From: Glycine soja
Lineage: Eukaryota > Streptophyta > Magnoliopsida > Fabales > Fabaceae
Direction of reading: 5' to 3'
Assembly (NCBI RefSeq): GCF_004193775.1
Contig: NC_041005.1
Location: forward strand, 3,474,501-3,538,500
Length of the DNA: 64,000 bases
The notes beneath the pieces are model-generated. The model saw only the letters and a program-made list of their open reading frames with translations. It was not told where the DNA came from and did not search any database. Positions 34,972 to 45,667 of this stretch are shown here, in pieces. The first letter of the stretch is position 1. Every line of letters starts with the position of its first letter. The position numbers were made by a program, and so were the translations under genes.

Positions 34972-36783
34972 ATGAAGTCCCAAATGAAGAAAAAAAGAGT
35001 GACTCCCATTCCCAACACTCCTTGCAACGTGGCGGAAGGTTCCTGCAGGGGTCACCTTTGCATCAAGCCTTGTTGTTTCTTCTGCAGCATGAGAGAACCA
35101 GACGCATCTCTCAGAAGGGCTGGAATAGCGACCTGCTTCAGAGAAATGCCTCAAGCTCAGGGAGAGAATCATCATGAACACGTGTTGGTGCTGAGTGGAC
35201 TATGGCACATCGCAATGAGCCAACCCAACGACTCAGAGTTCCCATCCCTCGGCATATTCAAGTGCATGGCAAGTCTAATCCACAAAGGCATAAACGACAG
35301 ACACTGGCTTCTCACAAATCAAAACATATACATACCCTATTACGCTGCTCACATCATTGGCTCTTACACAATGAACAAGGAGGAGTTTGCACAAAAAGCC
35401 GTGCAATCAGGTGTGATACCCCCATTATTGGACTTGCTTAGTGGGAAAATCAGTTGGGTTGAGCAAAGAGTTGCTGTTAGAGCACTTGGTCACTTGGCCA
35501 GTTACAAAAGCACTTTCGAATCAGTAGCACAGCACGAACAAGAAGTGGTGAAACTGGCCTTGAAATTGGCTTCAACTTGTTTACAAGTGGTCTATGTTGA
35601 CTTCGTAGCTTTGAAGGAAAACAAAAGGCTCGAGTACCACAGAAACTTGATGACCAGAGGGGTTGGGGATTTGGAGATGGAGAATCGCAAGGCAGAGGAA
35701 TGGGCTAGCCAGCTTCAGTGTTGGTCTCTTTACCTTCTGAATTGCTTTGCTTGCAAAGATAGGTCTTTGGATCTCATTTGCAAAAAAGTGTTTCTCAAGG
35801 ACTTATGTGATATGTGGGGTGGGTTGATAAGTCACACGTCACCAGCAGGGGTTGGACTGATAAGAATCTTGTGTTATAGCAAAGTAGGAAGGAAAAACAT
35901 TGCTGAATTACCAAAAGTTGTGAACACTCTAGGCAACCTTTCAAGATCTTCAGATGATTGGCAGTATATAGGTATCGATTGTCTTCTTCTGCTTCTCAAG
36001 GACCCAGATACGAGGTACAAAGTTCTTGATGTTGCTGCTTCTTACCTTGTTGATTTGATTGAACTTAGAAGCCTTGGGGATAAATCCAACGTGGGTGAGA
36101 CCATCTCAAAGGTTCTCCTGAATTTGAAACCTAACAGAGAAAAAGTTGGAGCAGCATTATTGCAAGAGGTGGTGGATAGGAGGAACAAGGAGAAGCTGCT
36201 CTCGGAGGAAAAGTTAGAGGAAACAAGGGTTTTGGTGAGTTTGATAAAGCAGCAAGCGAACCACATGTTCAGGTTGGGAGAGGTTGAAGAGGCATTGTTG
36301 AAATACTCTGAAGCGCTCGGTGTTTGTCCCTTGAGGTTTAGAAAAGAGAGAATGGTGATATATAGTAACAAAGCGCAGTGTCATATTCTTCTTAAGAACG
36401 CAGATTCTGCGATCAGTGACTCAACGCGTGCTCTTTGCCTGTCCAACCCAGCAAACACTCACAGGAAAAGCCTTTGGAGGAGGTCACAGGCATATGATAT
36501 GAAAGGAATGGCGAAAGAGAGCCTCATGGACTGCATAATGTTCATTAACATGACCATGCGTGTGAAGATTCCTTACCACGCAGCGCGCATGATCTCCAAA
36601 CACATGGAGGCCACGTGGCTCTTTGCCACTGCTCGCTCGAAGGTGGAAAAAACAACGCAAGAATTGAACCAAGTTGGCGGGGATAATGAGAACGGTGGCA
36701 ACCATGAAGAGCAACCGCGTGATCATAAGGCGAAGATGATGATGATGGAAAACAGATACAACAATCTCTTACACGGTAATTAA
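34972..36783 (+). CDS. Intronless ARM-repeat/TPR protein
   Basis: One uninterrupted frame encodes 603 aa. Residues 18-38 are Cys-rich (C18, C25, C30, C34, C35, C38) and lead into MREPDASLRR. Residues 65-400 form alpha-helical armadillo-like repeats (GVIPPLLDLLSGK, RVAVRALGHLAS, LIRILCYSKVGRKNIAEL, DCLLLLLKDPDTRYKVLD). Residues 420-525 are a tetratricopeptide block (QANHMFRLGEVEEALLKYSE, YSNKAQCHILLKNADSAISD, RRSQAYDMKGMAKESLMDC). The arrangement matches a conserved plant ARM/TPR family (Arabidopsis At3g50030-like, from memory) of unknown biochemical role. TPR domains of this kind usually bind partner proteins such as HSP90-class chaperones. Relative to the homologues I recall, a short piece just before the TPR block looks missing. 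The tail after about 565 is Gly/Asn/Met-rich and unconserved. The start is the first ATG. Confidence 0.9.
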   Translation: MKSQMKKKRVTPIPNTPCNVAEGSCRGHLCIKPCCFFCSMREPDASLRRAGIATCFREMPQAQGENHHEHVLVLSGLWHIAMSQPNDSEFPSLGIFKCMASLIHKGINDRHWLLTNQNIYIPYYAAHIIGSYTMNKEEFAQKAVQSGVIPPLLDLLSGKISWVEQRVAVRALGHLASYKSTFESVAQHEQEVVKLALKLASTCLQVVYVDFVALKENKRLEYHRNLMTRGVGDLEMENRKAEEWASQLQCWSLYLLNCFACKDRSLDLICKKVFLKDLCDMWGGLISHTSPAGVGLIRILCYSKVGRKNIAELPKVVNTLGNLSRSSDDWQYIGIDCLLLLLKDPDTRYKVLDVAASYLVDLIELRSLGDKSNVGETISKVLLNLKPNREKVGAALLQEVVDRRNKEKLLSEEKLEETRVLVSLIKQQANHMFRLGEVEEALLKYSEALGVCPLRFRKERMVIYSNKAQCHILLKNADSAISDSTRALCLSNPANTHRKSLWRRSQAYDMKGMAKESLMDCIMFINMTMRVKIPYHAARMISKHMEATWLFATARSKVEKTTQELNQVGGDNENGGNHEEQPRDHKAKMMMMENRYNNLLHGN

Positions 36784-38783
36784 TTAATTAAGCCCTTGCT
36801 TGCCTTGCAGGTTTAATTCATAGCATTACTATAAATGTTGGAGCAAATTTGTTGACAAAGTTATAAAATTAATCTCCTATTTATCAACCACTTTTGATAT
36901 AATTAGAGCATAGTAGACATAGGTCACATATATTGTTGTTACTATATAAATTTCTTTACTTGAAAAGAAAGTAATAAAGTAAATTAAAATAAGTTTATTA
37001 TACATTAAAATTAGCTTATAAAACTAATACCAAGTGACATAATTGATATATAATTTAATTTATTATGTGATGAGAAATTTAATCTTTAACTCATAAATGA
37101 AAAAGTATCTATTGAAACATGTCAACCTCTTAAATATTTGGTCTTACATTGAAAATTAAGTATAGATTCAAAATTGATTAAGTTAAAACAATTTGATATA
37201 TTTTAAGTTAAACAAATATAAAGAGAAAAAAATAATATAAATATGATAAAGTTTATGATATGATAAAAAAAAATAATGAGAAATAATGATGTGTTATTTA
37301 AAATAAATAATAATTCATGTATCATTACACTTTAAATAATGTATCATCATTTATTTTTTACCATCCTATTAATAACTTTCATTTTTTTTTTATCTTTTCT
37401 GTTTATCACATTATAAATCTTATAATACCTTTATTTTCTCTGGATATCATATAGTATCATGAGTGTGCATGGAATATTTTTCTTACTCTTTTATACACTC
37501 TCACTCTCAATTGGGTATTCAAGCTCAAAAGGTGCAAGGTAGCTGATTTGAATTTTGAGCGTATATGTGTCTGTATATAGGCTTTAAACTTTACATCGTT
37601 TGCGTTCGTGAGGGTCAAAATCACTTTTGCCGGGAACTACTTTTTCAGGTCTGTCAACCATTATTGAAGAACCTTTTCACGCAAAAGAAGCTGGTAGGAG
37701 AAAGATGGAAAGGGCGAGAAGGAGATTCAACAAAGGTGTTGTGGCTGGACCAACGTAAGTCAAATTAAATGGCTAGCTTGTTAGATGCGGAGGAAGAGAA
37801 TCTTGTGCCACCTAGCTAGCTCCCAGATAACTTTCGTCACTGCCCACTAGGTTAGACATATACATATAAATACTTTATCAGTGGCAGGTAATTAGAAATC
37901 CAACTAACAAGGCTCTCTAAACTATTTTGCATATTCAAAGTGGTAAATGATGCATGATGGAATAGCCAATTATAAAAGAATGGCGTGACCGATATAACCC
38001 AGCATCAGGCAGGGAAATGGAGAGGACCACATCTCCATTTTTAATATAATACTATATTGTAACTCATTGCTCGAATTAAAAATACCCAACAACAATATTA
38101 GTACCACACAGACCAAAGCATTCCCAGTGTTGATCAGAAGTTCGTAACTTCGTATATGAATTGCAAAAATTTAATGGAGTTTGAGTCTTGAACTTTTCTT
38201 AAGACAGCAAGAACCCGATGAATTTTGTGATTTTATTACAATAAGGTATGTTGCGTTTGTTTTCTTGTTTAGATTACGCCAAACGTAAGTTATAGTATAA
38301 CAAAGCTTTTCATCTCGCATAACGGAGCAATAGATCGAACTGGTGCACTATATAGTTCTAAACAAGTACACAAACATACTATTAGAGATATTCAAAGTGT
38401 GTTTCTGGTTCCACCTTAGATCAATGAAAATTCATGATTTTGTTTTTGAAAGGAACCAGATTCGTGATAAAATACTACTTAAAAAGTGATTTTAGATAAA
38501 TATTCATATGTAATTAATTTCACATTGAAAAATTAATTTGAGTTCAAAATTAATTTGAGTTAAAATAACTTTTGATACTTTGTGTTAGATAACAAATTTA
38601 TACTGAATTTTATTACTAAATTTTTCTTAAATTAATTTTATTTAAAATTAATTTTTTAAAGATTTATTCAAATAAGATATAATTCATACAACAATACGCA
38701 CAACATTAGTCTTTAATCTCCCAAGGCTGTTGAATAAGATCTTTAATCTCATAAATAAGCTTTTTTTTTATATAAAAAAAAGG
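36784..38783. other. AT-rich spacer downstream of the ARM/TPR gene
   Basis: I see no gene. The short frame 37565-37768 has no recognisable domain. Poly-purine and AT tracts dominate. Confidence 0.5.
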
Positions 38784-39056
38784 TATAAATAAACTTCTTT
38801 CTCATGCAGATGCATATCCACTACAACACTATTCATGGAATTAACAGCATTAACAACATCCAGTTTCACACTTGACAGGCCTATACCCCAACCTCCAAGT
38901 ATGTGGGATTCCTATCTTCAAAGCCCAAAGCTCAACACGAAGAGAGTCCTCAGGGCCTCCAAAATTGGCAAACCCAAACAGCCATTCCCCTTGCGTTCCA
39001 CGAATTACACCACCTCCTCCCATGGCATTATTATAAATTTAAAATTTAAAATATAA
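38784..39056 (+). other. Orphan promoter plus first-exon-like fragment
   Basis: A TATAAATA box at 38784-38791 lies about 44 bases before an ATG at 38835. That ATG opens a 73-codon frame whose composition is unlike the AT-rich flanks. The first 20 residues are Ser/Thr-rich and poor in acidic residues (MELTALTTSSFTLDRP), then come PQPPSMWDSYLQSPKL and RASKIGKPKQPF. This resembles the start of a plastid-targeted protein, but I do not recognise it. After about 39030 the sequence reverts abruptly to AT-rich DNA, so the rest of any gene is missing. An out-of-frame ATG at 38804 precedes it. Confidence 0.35.
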
Positions 39057-41901
39057 TTACAATCAAAGATGTTTATTTATTGTGAGTTATAGTTAAAATT
39101 GAATCTATGTACTATGAACTTTATTTATACAAAAAAAAAATGTTCCTTTCTTATACATAATTTTATTTTTTAAGTATATAGTATAAATATGTTCTAAAGA
39201 CATTAAACAGCCAAATATTCTTTTTTAATATTTAATATAATTATATATTTAAGACTCAAACTTAAAGTATTTAATTAAGTTAAAATAATTTCACGATTGA
39301 TCTATCATCCACACGTTAAAGTCATATACAAATACAAGTTAAATTAAAACATTATATACAAATAAAAAATATAAAGAATAATCCACTTTATATTATAAAT
39401 TAGAATGTATAAATGAAAGAGTGAATTTTTTAATTCAATATTTCTTTCTTTTTTTTCTCTCTCCTTTTTATACATGCATTCACACATTAATCTTCATAAT
39501 CATCTCAAAATACCTAAATTTTATAAGTATTTGAACTTTTTTTTTAATGTCTCTATGTGGATTTTAATCTCTATTTCTAAAAAAAAATTTATACCACAAA
39601 TAGTTAGAAACAATTAATAGTTGTCAATTTTCAAAACTAATTTTATATCACAATTTAAATTATTTATCACTATAAATCTAAAATAAATTGAAATATTTAA
39701 ATAATCTATTAATAAAAATTAAAAACAACATAATTAATACATTAATATAAAACAACAATACAAATAAAAGAAAAATATAAAAAGTACAAGTTATTTTAGT
39801 CATATATTTACTCTCCTTCATAGTGAATATTTTTTAGACCTACTTAAAATTAGTTGGTCCATCTCAAATTTTTAATATCTCCTTTTATTTTTTTTATGTT
39901 TTTTTATTAATAGGTTATCTAAATTTTAAATAAAAAAATAATATTAAAAATATATATCATGTTTTAAATAATAAAACATTGAAATAAATTAATAACATAT
40001 CAAATAAAATCATAAAAAAATATTAATTAATAAGTCAACTTAATATTATTTATTATACATTTAAATATTTTTAAAAAAATTAAAAAAAAACATAAAATAA
40101 TTGTAATTTTTTAAAAAAAAAGAATTTTATAACTTCAAAGTCATAAACCTTAAAAAAAAAATAAAAAAGATTTTTGTAAAACCCAATTTTTTTTACAACT
40201 TTAAAATCATAAAAAAAAGTTAATTAAAATCATAATAATTTTACGACTTTAATTAAAAAAAATATTACAACTTCTAATTCAGAAGTCGTAACTCCTATTA
40301 CGACTTATTCCCTTTTAAATAATTTTTTTAAAAGATATTCCAATTAGAAAATTGAGCCCATGTGATAAAAAAGTCCCTAAAATCATTGAGAGTAGAGAGG
40401 CACGCCCGACCTGGATGCAGATCACGTTGTCTTGAGGTGTGACTTCGTGAATCCATTCCCTCCCCAAGTTGTTCATAAGTAGAGGTACATTTAACTTCGA
40501 ATAATAAGTATCTCACACTGATTGTCACAAGAAATTAGCATTTTGTCAAGTTTGATGCGTCCAAGTTACATGTTTCTGTTTGTAGACCGAACAAAATATT
40601 GCATTCAATCGGTTGATAAAATGTTAGAAAAGGTACATAAAATTTACGCTACCAAAATTTGACAAGAGTCTCACGGTCACCCGTATAGAGATGGATCTGG
40701 ATTCTGGATTCCCTCCAAGTTCTGTTTTATATATTCATGCAATAAAATTACAAGTTTACAACTATTGAATAGAAATACAACATATTAAAACAAACCATAT
40801 CAATTAAAAGGACAGTAACCTCTAAATTTTAACATTTTATACTGCCGTTAACATTTAAAATGAGTCAGTGATAAAGTAGCGAATTAAGATTTAAGTAAAA
40901 TATATACATTTTAATGTTTAGAAAAATAATTATAAAAAACTAATAAACGACCGAAGCTTAAGGTAAATAAATAGTTGAAATCAACTTTTCACTAGCAATT
41001 TAACTCCAACTTAATTGAATGGGCTAATTACAAGAATGATCAAGTTTGATGATCAATTGAAATGAAATTGGAATTTAGGGATCCTTTAGATTCAACATCA
41101 GCTATGCTCCAATCTTAGATTATTGGTGAAGAACATTATGAAAATGTTTAGACAGTTAAACAAACTTTATATTGTTACAAAGTGCTTCTGGACATTACAA
41201 CTAATCTTGATTTGGTCATCATTGCAAAGGATCGCTGAACCTTAACAACTTAACAAGACCACAAGAAGTTGAGTATTTCTCATCACAACTTTTTTCTATA
41301 ACAAAATTATTTCATCACTTTGACGAAGAAAATATGTTGGTCTAATTGGACAACCTAACAAATAAAGTACTTGTTAAAGAAAACTGTCTAATTCTTCTCA
41401 AAGAATCAATTTAAACCCTCTAATTAGAGTCTATTAGTAAAAGAGGAAAAAAGAATAAAAACGGCTATATTTTCCCTCCTGAAAAAAAAAACTCATATAA
41501 GTTTACCATTTAAATAAGTAATACTATTAGTTATTGTAGCAACTATTTCTTGATGATGGTACAAAAGTTAAAGAATATGCGGTTGAATAAAATGAAAATA
41601 CATTTAAAAGTTAAAATATGTAAAAGATATGATTTTTTTTTAAATTAAATATTTATGTATTTGTCGGAGTCATAAATTTGTTTTTCTTGGTGCCATCAAC
41701 CACACATTCAGGTAGTCACCCAAGGGAACTCTATGAAGTGGACTTGCGTGTTGGGTCCAAGTCCAGCTTGATTAGTCTTTGAGTCCATATGGCCTTTCAT
41801 TTTCTACACTCGGCATGGGCCTAAGAAAAAAACCTTTGTTTTCTACACTGGGCATGGTACAAAAGTTAATTAATTCACACTCATTCTTCTGTGATTTCCT
41901 T
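39057..41901. other. AT-rich gene-free spacer
   Basis: The region is very AT-rich, with several A-runs between 39880 and 40270. Around 40130-40310 a short phrase of the type TACGACTT/AAGTCGTA recurs in both orientations, as in decayed simple inverted repeats. No coding or RNA gene is seen. Confidence 0.5.
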
Positions 41902-41925
41902 TAACTCTAACTCTAACTCTAACTC
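41902..41925. repeat. (TAACTC)4 hexanucleotide repeat in a leader
   Basis: Four perfect TAACTC units end about 30 bases before the start codon of the TGD5-like gene, so they probably lie in its 5' UTR. A purine tract of AAAGAAAGAAAG type follows them. Confidence 0.85.
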
Positions 41926-41954
41926 TGTATAGCCAGAAAGAAAGAAAGAAGGAA

Positions 41955-44700
41955 ATGGTTATCACAACCTTCAACGGAACCGGCGTTGGATTTGGTACGC
42001 TGGTTTGGGTTTCACGATTTCTGCATATTTGGAATCTCGAATTCCTATCTCGAATGCTAATTTTTCTTTTTTCAGGTTTCGGCATAGGTTGCGGTTTCGG
42101 TATAGGATGGGGTTTCGGAGGTCTGTGCCTTATTTTCGAACCGTTTTAGACATTTCTATACCTTTTGCAATTTAATTTCAGTACGCAATTTTGATCCTCG
42201 ACTCGTTGATCTTAGAATTGAGTCTTTTTCCCCTGATGTTTACTTGCAATCTTTTTAAGCTGTTGCAATCATTTATTATCCAATTTAGTTGTTACTTCCA
42301 ATTTCTTTTTTACTTTTTGTTCTAATGTTAATCTTGTCGTTCCAGATGAATTCGTTAGACATGCTTGCATAATTGATTGTGTATTGTTATTTGGCAATTA
42401 TTGAGTCTGGATAATAGAGATTAGAGAGGAGAGGGGAAATGGAGTGAGACGGAAATGTTTTAATCTTCACTCTTAGTTTCTTAGTGTAGAATGGAATGCG
42501 GCTGGCCAAGCACTTCTAGACTTATAATTTTGGTCCAATTTGGATTAGCTTCTTTCTAGCCTACGTGTCCTTTTCAATTGAGATAAATATTTAATTCTTA
42601 ATTTATAATAAAAATTCATAATTATTAAGTGTTTATGGAGAAGTTAAACAATGGAGCTTTTGAAAAAGTTAAATAGTGTCAGTTGACTTTTACTTATGCA
42701 AGAAGTTCTAATTCATTTTATCTCCTTGGTTCTTTATTTTTTCTTCATCTATTAACATTTGGTGTGAAGTTTATCCAAACTCACTCTTGGTGCATTTTCA
42801 TACCAGAGGATTACCCATTATAGGCCAAATACAGTGACGTGGAGTGAAGAATATCGCACTCCACTTTCTACCATCCATCCTTTCCTCCCTTCTGTGATTC
42901 CAAGCAAGTGTTAGTTTTCATTCCAAAATTTTTACCAGCTTATCTTCAGCTAAACCAGGCACGCTCTTCTCAAATTCTATCTATCTACTTTCCTTAGTCA
43001 AGCCTTCCACAAAGTATTAGTGTTAGTTTCCAACCTAGTGGACTTTAGCCTCTACCTATATTAACCATTTAATTTATGAACAAAATACATTTTCTTCTCT
43101 AGATCTCTTCACTTTGTACCCTAGATATGAAGGTGATTAGGCAGGTTCAGTTGAAGGCACAGTCCTCCGTAGGTATTTTGCAAAGGCATCAGGAAATTCG
43201 GGGACCTGAAGAAGCAAGAAACAAAGTATTGTAACTAGGTGGAGTGCAGAGGCAGAATATAGAGCAATCAATGAAGACGCTTGTGAACTGATCTGGATTA
43301 ATAGGTTACTTGTTGAAGATTTATCTATTCCAATTCAAGGACCTTTGAAACTCTTTAGTGACAGTAATTCAGCCAAGTGTCTAGTTCATAATCCAATTGA
43401 ACATGATAGGATGAACCATGGAAGGATTGACCGAAACTTCATCAAATCAGAAATTGAAAATGGGTCATTTCCAGAGCACTACATTCCAACAAAATTAGGG
43501 GAAGCAGATGTGCTCACAAAGGCCTTGTTGATATCTAAGAGGCTAATGTTGGCATGCTGGGAATGATTAATATCTATTCCCAAGCTTGAGGTGGACTTTC
43601 GGCAGTCAACTATTCTATTTGTATATCATTCCTGTAATTTTGAGATTCCTAGTTAGTTCTGGAAATATCCTATTTTATAGTATTTCTTTTTTTCTATTTC
43701 TTCTTTCCATATAATATTATAATGTATCTCTACTCATATGAAAAAAAATACAGAGATGAAATAATTTTCTCATACTCTGCTCATAATTTACGTATCTGAT
43801 CTGTTTGCTGTCTTTATCTGTTGCACAGGTATGCCATTGAACTTATTGGGTCTTGGTGCAGGTACAGTACAATACTCATGAATCTTGCTTCCTTTTGTTA
43901 CTTAGTTTTAATTGTCAGTATTTAATGACTCCTACTATGACGTAATGTATGATGTGGGTTGCATTTTTCCCCCCAAATCCTAATTTATACCCTCAAACCT
44001 CTCCTTCAAATGTACCAGTTGATGACGTAGCAAATGTTTCCTAATATCTATCCTTCTGGCTTGGTTAGTGCTAATATCTAACCTTATGGGATAGGATTTG
44101 CTTGTCATTTCCTATTTTGTCATTTTAGTTCTGCTATGGTATAAGTCTTTGGTATTTCTTTAATACTCTGCTTACAATTTTGTTTGTACTCGAAGAAAGT
44201 TTTAACTAGTTCTGAAGCAGACAATTGTCATTAATTTGGTCTCTTGTTATGTTACGTTATATTACCATGAACAGATAGAGAGATGTAACAATCATTTTCA
44301 AATTTGTTTCTCTATTAGGCGGTATTACCATGTCAATCTCACATTGTTATAACGACAATAGCCAGTGAAAATGATTGTGCATGTTAAAGTGTTTTTAATG
44401 GGGGGCCAAAATTGAAAATATTGTGTTATCTACGAGGACTGAAAATTTATATTAACATTTTTTTTATAAATCAAGTATTATGAATATGACCTATCATATG
44501 GAATTGGGTGTATTGGATTGAATTATGAAGGTGGAGGCTGTGGCGTTGGAGTAGGACTTGGTTGGGGGTTTGGTGCTGCCTTTGGTAGCAAGTATCGGTC
44601 CTCACGGGTCACATTTCAAGGAGTGGATTTTGATAGGAAGGAGAAAGTTAACAGCACGGAGTTGTCAAAACCCAGCACCGAAGTTAGAGGTTCACGGTAG
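41955..44700 (+). CDS. TGD5: Small glycine-rich protein, TGD5-like
   Basis: Four small exons join in phase: 41955-41994, 42076-42120, 43829-43861 and 44531-44700, giving 95 aa. The first 60 residues are Gly-rich with hydrophobic spacing (GVGFGFGIGCGFGIGWGFGG, MPLNLLGLGAGGG, GVGVGLGWGFGAAFG). The last 35 are polar (KYRSSRVTFQGVDFD and a basic tail). Length, Gly-rich hydrophobic core and the RSSRVTFQG stretch match the plant family of TGD5, a chloroplast-envelope protein needed for ER-to-plastid lipid transfer in Arabidopsis. The assignment is from recall and could also cover an uncharacterised relative. The single tryptophans in each repeat (GWGFG twice) mark an internal duplication. Intron 2 (42121-43828) holds a copia fragment. 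The acceptor before exon 4 (TTATGAAG) has a weak pyrimidine tract. Confidence 0.75.
43168..43790 (+). mobile_element. Ty1-copia fragment (RNase H end plus LTR part) in an intron
   Basis: From about 43168 the forward frame reads the RNase H tail of a copia polyprotein: RSKKQSIVTRWSAEAEYRA, CELIWINRLL, HNPIEHDRMNHGRIDRNFIK and LGEADVLTKAL, ending at the TGA at 43564-43566. One in-frame stop, TGA at 43207-43209, replaces the family's usual tryptophan. A purine-rich tract (GCTTGAGGTGGAC, about 43583-43595) precedes about 190 bases resembling the start of a 3' LTR. No integrase, RT or 5' part is present. It lies in the same orientation as the host gene, inside intron 2 of the TGD5-like gene. Confidence 0.85.
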
Positions 44701-45576
44701 CGTTTGTAGTATGTAAATTCCTAGTTGGCCTATTGAGATAAATTGAATTTGTAATAACAAGAAGCCTGTGGAGATAGCAATTGTGACTTCCGAGTTTCGA
44801 TTATTGTCCTTTCAAATCGTAGCACTACAGTTCTGGTTGCAGCTCTCATTTCTTGGATAATGGTTGCACTTGGTAAACAGTTTGATATGCACGCTTCGTT
44901 TGGTGCAAGAGAAATAAGCGGAAATAGAGATGAGATAGGAAATGGTGTATTTGATGGTGTGGAATTTGGAAATAAGAAAGAAAAAGTGTAGTACCGAACA
45001 GTAATCCTTTTTTATTATTATTCGTAATAATCAAAGACAAGTGTCAGGAATTTACACTCCCTTGATTAAGTGTATAAATTTGTGACAGTCTCCCTTGATT
45101 AAGTGTATAAATTTGTGACAGTTTTTTTAGAGGTTAAAAACAGTCATGTATTGAAATTTTGGTGATTTTAAGTGTTTATAAGTGAATTTATTTTGAGTTC
45201 TTTATCTTATATTAATTGATTCTTAATGTTACATCAGTAATTTATATATATTTTGAGTTCTATTATTTCCTTAAACTTTTATTATTCTTTTAAGCGATGC
45301 ATAATTATCAATTGATAAAGCAACTTTACATTATGCAATAAAATATAAAACTATATATCTTTTAAAATATAGAAATAAATCCAAGGCAAGTAAATTAATT
45401 AAATAGAATTATCTCTATATAGCTGCGAAATCTTCTAGACGACGATGCTATGGAATTAATCATTAATAGAGCCAGTTAGATCTTCCTATCCATGTGGTGA
45501 CTGGTAGTTGATAACCCCCGGAGGAAGAAAAAACGTGGTAGTAGTAACTGAAAGTGCAACTTATCTTCCACCATTT
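44701..45576. other. Spacer between TGD5-like and cytochrome b5 genes
   Basis: The start is probably 3' UTR of the glycine-rich gene. A perfect 33-bp tandem duplication lies at 45057-45122. No other feature is visible. Confidence 0.5.
45057..45122. repeat. Perfect 33-bp tandem duplication
   Basis: Copies at 45057-45089 and 45090-45122 are identical and start CTCCCTTGATTAAGTGTATA. Identity of both copies points to a recent event or an assembly artefact. Confidence 0.95.
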
Positions 45577-45584
45577 TATAAATT
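45577..45584 (+). promoter_or_regulatory. Likely TATA box of the cytochrome b5 gene
   Basis: TATAAATT lies 91 bases before the ATG at 45668. The motif and distance suit a plant core promoter. There is no other evidence. Confidence 0.4.
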
Positions 45585-45667
45585 TTGGCACGTATCTTAT
45601 TGTTTCAAACTAGAACATTTTTTTCGTGTGTTATATGAACTACGCCCGAACTCATTAATTAGGCAGC

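Noticed and set aside
41902..41925. Possible interstitial telomere repeat
   Set aside because: The unit is TAACTC, not the plant telomere unit TTTAGGG or its complement.
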